From NCBI RefSeq assembly GCF_000719955.1, contig NZ_JOII01000066.1:1-8838 (forward strand): a stretch of DNA of 8,838 nt, written 5' to 3'. Of this stretch, positions 1 through 5,573 are shown one piece after another. Position 1 is the stretch's first letter, and each line of letters begins with the position of its first letter. The translations under genes were made by a program, and so were the position numbers. This stretch comes from Streptomyces albidoflavus (GTDB lineage: Bacteria > Actinomycetota > Actinomycetes > Streptomycetales > Streptomycetaceae). The notes under the pieces were generated by a model. It was not told where the DNA came from and searched no databases. It saw only the letters and a program-made list of their open reading frames with translations.

Positions 1-115
1 CCGCATCCGCTACGAGCGACGCGCCGATCTCCACCAGGGCCTGCTCGAACTGGCCTGCAGCCTCATATGCCTCCGCCGCCTGCGAACCTCATTCTGAAAC
101 GATCAGTAAGATCGT
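1..115 (+). mobile_element. Right end of an IS5-family insertion sequence (boundary uncertain)
   Basis: The transposase tail stops at 97 and is followed at once by a 6-bp inverted repeat, ACGATC (99-104) and GATCGT (110-115), separated by AGTAA. In this IS family the terminal inverted repeat lies close to, or overlaps, the transposase stop codon, so the element probably ends within about 100-115. The left end is outside the window, so neither the terminal repeat nor a target duplication could be confirmed. Confidence 0.45.
2..97 (+). CDS. IS5-type transposase, C-terminal fragment (cut by window edge)
   Basis: The first reading frame, open from the window edge, encodes 31 residues and ends at TGA 95-97. 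It begins RIRYERRADLHQGLLELA and finishes with LICLRRLRTSF. The RYERRADLHQG...L..ACS.ICLRRL pattern is the familiar C-terminus of IS5-family (DDE) transposases of Streptomyces, where the catalytic Glu lies a little upstream of or near the YERRAD stretch. The protein normally catalyses cut-and-paste movement of its insertion sequence. Only the tail is inside the window, so it cannot be judged whether the element is intact. The call rests on recognising the conserved tail; no search was possible. Confidence 0.75.
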   Translation, partial: RIRYERRADLHQGLLELACSLICLRRLRTSF

Positions 116-150
116 CCGCACTTCACCCACCGAGATCAGGGAGCCCCCAC

Positions 151-324
151 ATGAACACCATCGACAAGCACGCCGTCGACGAGGCCATAGCCCAGGCATT
201 CAAGGAGGTCAGAACCGCGATGAACAGCCACAACGAAAAAAGCCTCCACATGTACACCGAGGCCCTGACGGCCTTGCTGGAACTTCGCAGGGCGATCACG
301 GACGAGGCCGCCTCCCGAGGCTGA
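151..324 (+). CDS. Small helical protein of unknown function, 57 aa
   Basis: I do not recognise this protein. It is short, polar and likely all-helical, with no membrane segment or signal peptide: MNTIDKHAVDEAIAQAFKEV, then a charged stretch containing HNEKSLHMYTEAL, then ALLELRRAITDEA. The ATG at 151 is preferred over the in-frame ATG at 67 because AGGGAG (137-142) sits 8 nt upstream, and because the upstream start lies inside the transposase gene. Codon choice is mostly typical of Streptomyces, supporting real coding. The gene starts only about 40-50 nt after the probable end of the insertion sequence, so its native promoter may have been displaced or it may be read from within the element. 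A hairpin follows 16 nt after its stop. It does not obviously belong to the secretion operon 1 kb downstream. Confidence 0.6.
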   Translation: MNTIDKHAVDEAIAQAFKEVRTAMNSHNEKSLHMYTEALTALLELRRAITDEAASRG

Positions 325-340
325 GCCCCCACACCCCGAA

Positions 341-355
341 CCTGCCGCCGGCAGG
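341..355 (+). terminator. Possible hairpin terminator after the small gene
   Basis: CCTGCC (341-346) and GGCAGG (350-355) can pair around a 3-nt loop, 16 nt after the stop codon at 324. There is no U-run, but terminators in high-GC actinobacteria often lack one. The stem is short, so the call is tentative. Confidence 0.3.
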
Positions 356-1045
356 AGCCACCCTCACGGCTCGCCCGACCGCAAAAAACCAGCCGCCCAG
401 GAGCCCGGCGACCCCGAACGCATCACCTGGCCCCGCGGGACGCCGTTCACCCCCGCTCCGCAGCCCGTCGCCTGGCTGCGCGCAGGAACCCGCACCTCCG
501 AGGAGGGGACGGCGACCACTTGCCCGACCGGGCGGCAACGGCGCGGCGAGCCGCTCGCCAGGCAGCGTCAGGCCGGGGTCCGCACGGAACCGGCCCCTCC
601 ACCGCGCCGGCCGTACGGTCCCACGTGCTCGGCGTTGTTCCACATCAGGGTGGCGACCCGGCCACCATGGCGCCGAGAACGAACAGCCAGGAGCCGGCCC
701 GCGCCCGGAAGCGCGGTCGCCGCCCAGCCACATCACCCTCACCAAGCATGACTTGCAGGATGCCCACCGCCCTGCCCAGAAGCACTCCCGCCGGGCCGGC
801 CTCGGTCGGAGTCCCGCAGCCCCACGCCCCCGAACCCAGACTCCTCACCCACCCACGCAGCCCCGCACCGGCCCGCATCTTCGGACCTTCGAGCACCGGC
901 GCAGCCGCGCGGCCGACTGGCCTCGTTGGCGCTCGGTGCTAACGAGCCCTCACCGTCGAACCCGGTCGATACTCACCCCTCGCCCCATTACGAGGCCGCT
1001 CCCACCCCTCCCTCGTCCCTGACGCCCCCTCACCGCCCGGCGCGG

Positions 1046-1129
1046 AACCCCTCACTCCCCCCACCTCCGCCTCCCGCCTTCCCCACCTCCCCAGAACCCT
1101 CTGCTCCACCCCACCCCACCCCTCCCACC
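1046..1129 (+). other. C-rich, G-poor tract with a minus-strand G-quadruplex motif
   Basis: By hand count these 84 nt contain 57 C and only 4 G on the plus strand. Within it, C-runs at 1109-1112, 1114-1117, 1119-1122 and 1124-1126 are separated by single bases, so the minus strand has four G-runs with 1-nt loops, the most stable class of G-quadruplex motif. On a plus-strand transcript the tract would be unstructured and C-rich, the composition of Rho utilisation (rut) sites. It lies ~265 nt upstream of the first operon gene. A function is inferred only from composition. Confidence 0.55.
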
Positions 1130-1287
1130 GCAGGTCAGCGCTCCCCCACTCCAACCACTTGCCGCAACGATCTTCATTGCCCGACGTCACCCGGCGTGAT
1201 ACACAGAGTGACCATGCGTGTCCTCGTGCACCGCTCCTCGTTACCGGCGGGGCGCGCGGACGGGGTCCCACGCAAACTCGGCCAGGG

Positions 1288-1299
1288 ATTGGCGCCAAT
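1288..1299. promoter_or_regulatory. Perfect 12-bp palindrome upstream of the operon
   Basis: ATTGGCGCCAAT is a perfect palindrome centred 101 nt before the first operon start codon. Its position and symmetry fit an operator for a dimeric regulator, but no second copy was seen and no regulator gene is in the window. A chance palindrome of this length remains possible. Confidence 0.3.
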
Positions 1300-1341
1300 G
1301 CGGTGCCGCAACACCACACTCCTCGGCGAGAATGGGCGTGA

Positions 1342-1361
1342 CCTCTGCACACCGGCAGAGG
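1342..1361. promoter_or_regulatory. 7-bp inverted repeat in the operon leader
   Basis: CCTCTGC (1342-1348) and GCAGAGG (1355-1361) are perfect inverted repeats with a 6-nt spacer, ending 33 nt before the ATG at 1395. It could be an operator half-site pair or a small hairpin in the 5' leader. No convincing -35/-10 pair could be fixed nearby, so the promoter itself is not called. Confidence 0.3.
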
Positions 1362-1394
1362 GCGAAGAACAACCCACTAGGGGCGGTGAGTTAC

Positions 1395-1703
1395 ATGCTT
1401 ATGGCAGCCGACAAGGGCGACATCACCACCATCATCGGCGGGATCGCCCCCAACTGGGGGCCCTTCGGCGAGCTGGGGAACGAAGCGAAAACCATGATCC
1501 AGGTGGTCATGGCCATCGCCATCCTGCTCTGCCTGGGCATCGCGATCTGGGGCGCGGCCAAGCAGCGCATCGGCGCGACGGCACTGCGCGACACCTTCAG
1601 CGCGGAGCAGGGCAAGGGCCTGATCATCGCCGGCCTGACCGGCGTCTTCATCATCGGCTCCCTCGGCACCCTCTTCACGATCGTGTACGGCATGGCCGTC
1701 TGA
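1395..1703 (+). CDS. Small two-helix membrane protein, VirB2/TrbC pilin-like topology, 102 aa
   Basis: This first gene of the operon encodes a short protein with a polar N-terminus (about 1-32, including NWGPFGELGNEAK), a membrane helix at about 33-54, a basic loop with AAKQRIGATALRD, and a second helix at about 75-99. Length and two-helix topology match the small subunits (VirB2/TrbC class) found at the head of type IV secretion loci, although there is no cleavable signal peptide. A pilin or inner-membrane scaffold role is therefore an inference from topology and place. The start is taken as ATG 1395, preceded by GGGCGGTGAG at 1381-1390; GTG 1386 and ATG 1401 are in-frame alternatives, and longer forms upstream run through the noncoding leader. 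The next confident gene starts 168 nt later, an unusually wide gap for this operon, so this subunit may be expressed at a different level from the rest. Confidence 0.85.
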   Translation: MLMAADKGDITTIIGGIAPNWGPFGELGNEAKTMIQVVMAIAILLCLGIAIWGAAKQRIGATALRDTFSAEQGKGLIIAGLTGVFIIGSLGTLFTIVYGMAV

Positions 1704-1764
1704 CCGCCCGTCCCGCCCCCACCACCCGTCCGTCGCGCCCACCGGCTGAGGTCGTGTCTCCCTG

Positions 1765-1875
1765 ATGTCCAGTCACCACACCGCGCCCGCGCGGCCACGA
1801 GCAGGACTACCGTCGTACGTAGCCCACCGAACGGTGCGGCCCTACGTCGACGCCGAGGGGGCGTACGCGGCATGA
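1765..1875 (+). CDS. Possible 36-aa ORF coupled to the next gene by an ATGA overlap
   Basis: ATG 1765 opens a 36-codon frame, beginning MSSHHTAPARPRAGL and ending VDAEGAYAA. Its TGA (1873-1875) overlaps the ATG of the next gene (1872-1874), the classic arrangement for translational coupling. Against it: the nearest purine-rich site (GAGG, 1748-1751) is 13 nt away, nine of 36 codons end in A or T where neighbours have very few, and the sequence resembles nothing I know. It also coincides with a nested hairpin at 1811-1852. It may be a leader peptide, a minor gene, or chance. Confidence 0.3.
   Translation: MSSHHTAPARPRAGLPSYVAHRTVRPYVDAEGAYAA
1811..1852 (+). promoter_or_regulatory. Nested stem-loop just before the ribosome site of the VirB8-like gene
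   Basis: CGTCG (1811-1815) plus ACGTAG (1817-1822) pair with CTACGT (1842-1847) plus CGACG (1848-1852), giving 11 bp with one bulged T at 1816. Inside the loop, CACC (1825-1828) pairs with GGTG (1833-1836). The structure ends 2 nt before the GAGGGGG ribosome site (1855-1861) of the gene starting at 1872. In the mRNA it could affect translation of the downstream genes or protect a processed 5' end. The role is inferred; the pairing is read directly. Confidence 0.4.
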
Positions 1876-2699
1876 ACCCGGGAGACGAACAGGGCTACGA
1901 CACCGACGAGCGCTACGGCGGCACGGGCCAGACCCGCACCCGCCTCCCCGGCGACGAGGACACCTACGACACCGCCCGCCGCTCCATGCGCCCCTCCAGG
2001 AGCCTCATCACGGTCGTCGGCGTCGTCGTCCTCCTCATCGCCGCCATCGCCTTCGCCAACCAGAACACCGACACCCCGGACAACCCCTCAGACGCCCGCG
2101 GCCCGGCCGCCTCCCCGACGTCCCCCACGGGCACGAAGCCGGTGGACACCCAGACGTCAGGCATCCCCACGGGACACCCCCAGACCAAACAGGGGGCGGA
2201 GAGCGCGGCGGCGAACTACGCGGTGGCGCTGGGGTCGGCCGAGATGTTCGGCGAAGAGCGACGTAGCCAGATCCTGGAAACCATCATCGTCCCCTCCGAA
2301 GTTCAACGGTTCCGAGACTCGCTGGACCAGGCTTACTCGAAGCCGCTCTTCCAGAATCTGGGTCTGCGGGAGGACGGCTCGTCGCCCGAGGGCCTCACTT
2401 TCGTCTCACGGACCACTCCCATCGGGACCACCGCTGCGAAGTACACGGACACCAAGGCCACCCTTTCCGTCTGGTGCTCCGGACTACTGGGGATGGCTGG
2501 CGAGACCTCGACCAACCCCGTGACCAGCAGCTGGTTCACGATCACGATGGAACTGCACTGGGTCGACGGCGACTGGAAGATCTTCACCCACTCGCAAAAG
2601 GACGGCCCAGCGCCAGTCCCCGGTGATGAACGTGCCGCAACATCTGAGGAAATCGCCAAGGCTGTTGAAGGGTATGGGGGGCTGACCTATGCGAGGTGA
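1872..2699 (+). CDS. Single-pass membrane protein, probable VirB8/TcpC-like T4SS component, 275 aa
   Basis: The protein has an acidic, Asp/Tyr/Gly-rich cytoplasmic N-terminus (1-40), one membrane helix at about 44-63 (LITVVGVVVLLIAAIAF), a Pro/Thr/Ser linker (about 65-105), and a soluble outer domain (about 108-275) starting GAESAAANYAVALGSAEMF and ending with strands such as ITMELHWVDGDWKIF. This layout, and the helix-then-strands pattern ending in a W-DGDWK turn, matches NTF2-like outer domains of VirB8/TcpC proteins, which scaffold the envelope-spanning channel. The ATG at 1872 follows GAGGGGG (1855-1861) by 10 nt. The stop lies inside the next gene (11-nt overlap), implying coupling. Codon use is odd: the 5' part has near-universal G/C wobble bases, but 9 of the last 20 sense codons end in A or T. 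Family assignment is by architecture and neighbours, not by a search. Confidence 0.7.
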   Translation: MNPGDEQGYDTDERYGGTGQTRTRLPGDEDTYDTARRSMRPSRSLITVVGVVVLLIAAIAFANQNTDTPDNPSDARGPAASPTSPTGTKPVDTQTSGIPTGHPQTKQGAESAAANYAVALGSAEMFGEERRSQILETIIVPSEVQRFRDSLDQAYSKPLFQNLGLREDGSSPEGLTFVSRTTPIGTTAAKYTDTKATLSVWCSGLLGMAGETSTNPVTSSWFTITMELHWVDGDWKIFTHSQKDGPAPVPGDERAATSEEIAKAVEGYGGLTYAR

Positions 2700-3987
2700 A
2701 CTCAGGTCATGGCGGAACACCACCGTTGTTGCGATCACGTCTGCCGTCTTGCTCGCGCCGACCCGTGCACACGCCGACCCGAATGACGATCCCTGCGACC
2801 TGATCCACGGCCCCGCCAGGGACTACTGCGAAAGCGGCGCCGAATCCTCCGGCGGCGGAGCCGGCACCAGCTCCACCCCCGACCCCCTCGGCTCCACCCT
2901 CGACCCCCTCTCCTCCCTCGCCAAGGGCTGCGCCCAGGCCGCCGCCTGGACCGTCGACAAGCTCTCCGACGCCGTCGACTCCACCGCCAACGTCGACTTC
3001 ACCAACCCCCAGTTCCTCCAGCAGTACGCCGTCGTCTTCGCCGCCTCCACGGTGCTGACCCTGCTGCTCTGGCTCCTCGCCGTGGCCAAGCGCGCAGTCC
3101 GGGGCGTGCCGCTGACGACCGCGCTCTCCGAGGCGATCGGCTTCCTCTGGCTGACCGTGCTCGCCTCCGCCTTCACCCCCTTGATCCTCTACACCGTGGT
3201 CTCCGCGACGGACAGCGTCACCACGGTCCTGGCCAAGTCGACCGGCGGCCAGACCGACGCCTTCTTCGGCACCTTCTCCGAAGCCCTGAAGAAGGGCGAG
3301 GACATCGGAGGCGGCCCGATCATGCTGATCGTGGTCTCCCTCGTCTCGATCCTCGCCGCGGGCGTCCTCTGGCTCGAACTGGTGATCCGCGCCGCCCTCC
3401 TCTACGTCGGCGCCCTCCTCGGCACCGTCGTCTACGCCGGCCTGGTCGACAAGAACCTCTGGAAGCACGTCCGCCGCTGGGCGGGCATCATGATCGCCGT
3501 GATCCTGGTGAAGCCGGTGATCGTGATCGTGCTCGGCCTCGCCGGCGCGCTCTCCTCCGAGGACGGGCCCAACGCCTTCTCCGCGGTCGTCTCCGGCCTC
3601 GCCATCATCCTCCTCGCGATCTTCGCCAGCGCCATGATCTACCGCTTCGTCCCCGGCTTCGGTGACGAGATCGCCGCCTCCCGCAACAACCGCCTCTCCC
3701 AGGGCGCCGAGGGCCGTGCCGCCGCCGTCCTCTCCTCACCCGCGGCCCTCGTCTCGCAGGGCATCAAGGCGCACAGCGGCCGCCAGAGCGGCGACGGCGG
3801 CGGCGCCTCCCAGCCCCGCCCCGCCAACCAGGCGAGCGGCGGTATGGCCGCCCACGCCTCCCGGGGCGGCTCGGGCGGTTCCCCCAGCGCACCCCCTCCC
3901 CGCTCGGGCAACCCGGTCAACAGCCCGCACGCCGGCTCCCGAGGCAGTTCCACCGGCTCCCCCCGCTCCGGAGGTGACGGGCGTTGA
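2689..3987 (+). CDS. Polytopic VirB6/TrbL-like channel protein with signal peptide, 432 aa
   Basis: Residues 1-29 form a signal peptide: basic start, hydrophobic core TVVAITSAVLLAP and a cleavage site after AHA (28-29/D30). An outer segment follows with Cys36, Cys47 and Cys81. About six membrane helices lie at roughly 113-133, 148-172, 210-228, 232-252, 264-285 and 299-317, followed by GFGDEIAASR and a Gly/Ser/Pro/Ala-rich tail (about 335-432). A helix bundle plus disordered cytoplasmic tail is typical of VirB6/TrbL proteins, which line or gate the inner-membrane part of the T4SS conduit. The start at ATG 2689 overlaps the previous gene by 11 nt; other nearby starts are out of frame. The ribosome site is a weak G-run (2675-2681), so coupling is likely. 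The first 40 or so codons carry more A/T-ending codons than the rest. The stop overlaps the next start (TTGA). Confidence 0.75.
   Translation: MRGELRSWRNTTVVAITSAVLLAPTRAHADPNDDPCDLIHGPARDYCESGAESSGGGAGTSSTPDPLGSTLDPLSSLAKGCAQAAAWTVDKLSDAVDSTANVDFTNPQFLQQYAVVFAASTVLTLLLWLLAVAKRAVRGVPLTTALSEAIGFLWLTVLASAFTPLILYTVVSATDSVTTVLAKSTGGQTDAFFGTFSEALKKGEDIGGGPIMLIVVSLVSILAAGVLWLELVIRAALLYVGALLGTVVYAGLVDKNLWKHVRRWAGIMIAVILVKPVIVIVLGLAGALSSEDGPNAFSAVVSGLAIILLAIFASAMIYRFVPGFGDEIAASRNNRLSQGAEGRAAAVLSSPAALVSQGIKAHSGRQSGDGGGASQPRPANQASGGMAAHASRGGSGGSPSAPPPRSGNPVNSPHAGSRGSSTGSPRSGGDGR
3970..3977 (+). promoter_or_regulatory. Strong ribosome binding site that fixes a TTG start
   Basis: GGAGGTGA lies 6 nt before TTG 3984 and is nearly fully complementary to the 16S rRNA 3' end. 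No ATG or GTG in the same frame has comparable spacing, so the rarer TTG is the likely start, overlapping the upstream TGA as TTGA. Confidence 0.8.
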
Positions 3988-5537
3988 CGACGACGTCCCA
4001 CTCGATCGCACCGCGCCGTACGTATCTCATCGGCCGCGCCCGCCCCAACGCCGTCATCGGCAAGAACCGCGAGACCGGCGAGATCGTCCTGATCGTCTTC
4101 GGGGCGTTCCTCGGCATGATGTGCGGGCTGCTGGTGCCCACCCTCTCGGTGCGCATCGCCCTCCTCGCGGGCCTGCCCATGGTCGGGCTGGCCGCCGTCT
4201 ACGTCCCGTACAAGGGCCGCACGTTCTACAGGTGGTTCGAGATCAACCGGAGCTACAAGCGGATGCTGCGCCGCGGAACCACCTACCGTTCCTCCACCGC
4301 CGAAGCAGGCACCCGCCTCGACGGCCGCGAGGTCGCCGTCGGCCCCCCGCCCGGGATCGGCCGCATCAACTGGCTCGCCGCCCCCTTCGGCCCGGACGAG
4401 ATCGCCGTCCTGCTCCACGCCGACCGGCGGACCGTCACCGCCGCCATCGAGATCGAGGGCCCCGGCGTGGGCCTGCGCGACTCCGAGGACCAGGAGGCCC
4501 TCGTCGACCGCTTCGGCACCCTGCTGAAGCACGTCGCCAACGGCGACGGCTTCGTCACCCGCCTCCAGATGCTGGCCCGCACCCTGCCCGCCGACCCCGA
4601 CGCCCACGCCAAGGACGTCGCCCAGCGCGGCGACTCCCGCTCCCCCGGCTGGCTCCAGAGCTCCTACGACCAGCTCCAGTCGATGGTCTCCACCTCCAGC
4701 GAGCAGCACCGCGCCTACCTCGTCGCCTGCATGCACTACTCCCGCGAACTGGCCTCCGAGGCCAACGCCATGGCCCGCGCCTCCCGGCGCCAGGGCGGCG
4801 GCCGCCGCCTCGACCGCGACGCGGGCCTCGCCGTGGTCATGGCCCGCGAGCTCACCGACATCTGCTCGCGCCTCCAGGAGGCGGACATCCGCGTCCGCCA
4901 GCCCCTCGGCCAGAGCCGCCTCTCCTCCCTGATCCACTCCATGTACGACCCCGACCACCCGATCGACCACATCCAGGCCATGTCCCAGCGCAACGCCTGG
5001 CCCGCCGAACTCGACGCCGTCGAGCCGACCTTCCTCAAGGCCAAGACCCGCGAGTCCAGCACCCGCGCTCCCTGGTGCCACGCCACCGCGTGGGTGAAGG
5101 AGTGGCCGATGACCCCGGTGGGCGTCAACTTCCTCGCCCCGCTCCTCGTGCACACCCCGGACGTGATCCGGACGGTCGCCGTCACGATGGACCTGGAGCC
5201 GACCGAGGTCGCCATCGAGCGGATGCTGACCGAGAAGACCAACGACGACGCGGACGCCTCCCGCGCGGCCAAGATGAACCGCACCGTCGACCCACGGGAC
5301 GCCGCCGCCAACTCCCGCCTCGACCAGCGCGGCGAGGACCTGGCCAGCGGCGCCGCCGGCGTCAACCTCGTCGGCTACATCACGGTCTCCTCCCGCAACC
5401 CGGAGGCCCTCGCCCGCGACAAGCGCACCATCCGCGCCTCGGCCGGAAAGTCGTACCTGAAGCTGGAGTGGTGCGACCGCGAGCACCACCGCGCCTTCGT
5501 CAACACCCTGCCCTTCGCCACCGGCATCCGCCGCTGA
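3984..5537 (+). CDS. PrgI-like membrane anchor fused to a VirB4 N-terminal-type domain (SCO6880 family), 517 aa
   Basis: After a basic N-terminus, two adjacent membrane helices at about 33-52 and 56-75 end in YVPYKGRTFYRWFEINRSYK, the layout of PrgI-type proteins of Gram-positive T4SSs. The remainder (about 100-517) is soluble: INWLAAPFGPDEIAVLLHAD, a helical centre with MHYSRELASEANAMARASRR, HATAWVKEWP, a long acidic helix, then LVGYITVSSRNPEAL and a closing HHRAFVNTLPFATG. These features match the N-terminal domain that precedes the ATPase in full-length VirB4/TrbE. The next gene supplies a VirB4 ATPase lacking that domain, so the two probably form one functional unit at the membrane. NCBI names this family after SCO6880, as I recall it. 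There is no P-loop. TTG is the start (see its ribosome site); the next gene begins 36 nt after the stop. Confidence 0.75.
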   Translation: MTTTSHSIAPRRTYLIGRARPNAVIGKNRETGEIVLIVFGAFLGMMCGLLVPTLSVRIALLAGLPMVGLAAVYVPYKGRTFYRWFEINRSYKRMLRRGTTYRSSTAEAGTRLDGREVAVGPPPGIGRINWLAAPFGPDEIAVLLHADRRTVTAAIEIEGPGVGLRDSEDQEALVDRFGTLLKHVANGDGFVTRLQMLARTLPADPDAHAKDVAQRGDSRSPGWLQSSYDQLQSMVSTSSEQHRAYLVACMHYSRELASEANAMARASRRQGGGRRLDRDAGLAVVMARELTDICSRLQEADIRVRQPLGQSRLSSLIHSMYDPDHPIDHIQAMSQRNAWPAELDAVEPTFLKAKTRESSTRAPWCHATAWVKEWPMTPVGVNFLAPLLVHTPDVIRTVAVTMDLEPTEVAIERMLTEKTNDDADASRAAKMNRTVDPRDAAANSRLDQRGEDLASGAAGVNLVGYITVSSRNPEALARDKRTIRASAGKSYLKLEWCDREHHRAFVNTLPFATGIRR

Positions 5538-5573
5538 CCCCGTACGCCACGACCCGCTGAAGGAGGGCCTGCC

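Larger units (their letters stand above)
325..1394. other. Gene-poor stretch of ~1.07 kb between the small gene and the secretion operon
   Basis: No open frame here combines a start, a ribosome site, Streptomyces-like codon choice and recognisable protein sequence. Long frames exist on both strands but are rich in Pro, Arg and Gly, as expected from GC-rich noncoding DNA. Two fragments look vaguely protein-like: plus strand about 370-520, which reads with GC-rich wobble positions but has no start, and minus strand about 600-790, which contains AGSWLFVLGAMVAG, reminiscent of a membrane helix, and then breaks. They may be remains of decayed genes. The rest holds the C-rich tract at 1046-1129 and the operon leader with its dyads, listed separately. 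No tRNA or CRISPR repeats were seen. Confidence 0.6.

Noticed and set aside
520..942. Plus-strand 140-codon frame in the gene-poor stretch
   Set aside because: Composition is Pro/Arg/Ala/Thr-rich as in random GC-rich DNA, with no ribosome site and no motif; overlapping frames on the other strand are equally long.
1177..1202. TTGCCC (1177-1182) with TGATAC (1197-1202) as a promoter
   Set aside because: The spacer is only 14 nt and the -10 match is poor; I could not support a promoter call.
926..1765. Plus-strand 279-codon frame through the C-rich tract and the first operon gene
   Set aside because: It is Pro/Ser/Arg-rich noise from the C-rich tract and overlaps the pilin-like gene in another frame; it has no plausible ribosome site or recognisable sequence.
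3662..5560. Plus-strand 632-codon Arg/Pro-rich frame
   Set aside because: It is a frame-shifted shadow of the VirB6-like tail and the PrgI/VirB4-N gene; its composition is that of out-of-frame GC-rich codons.
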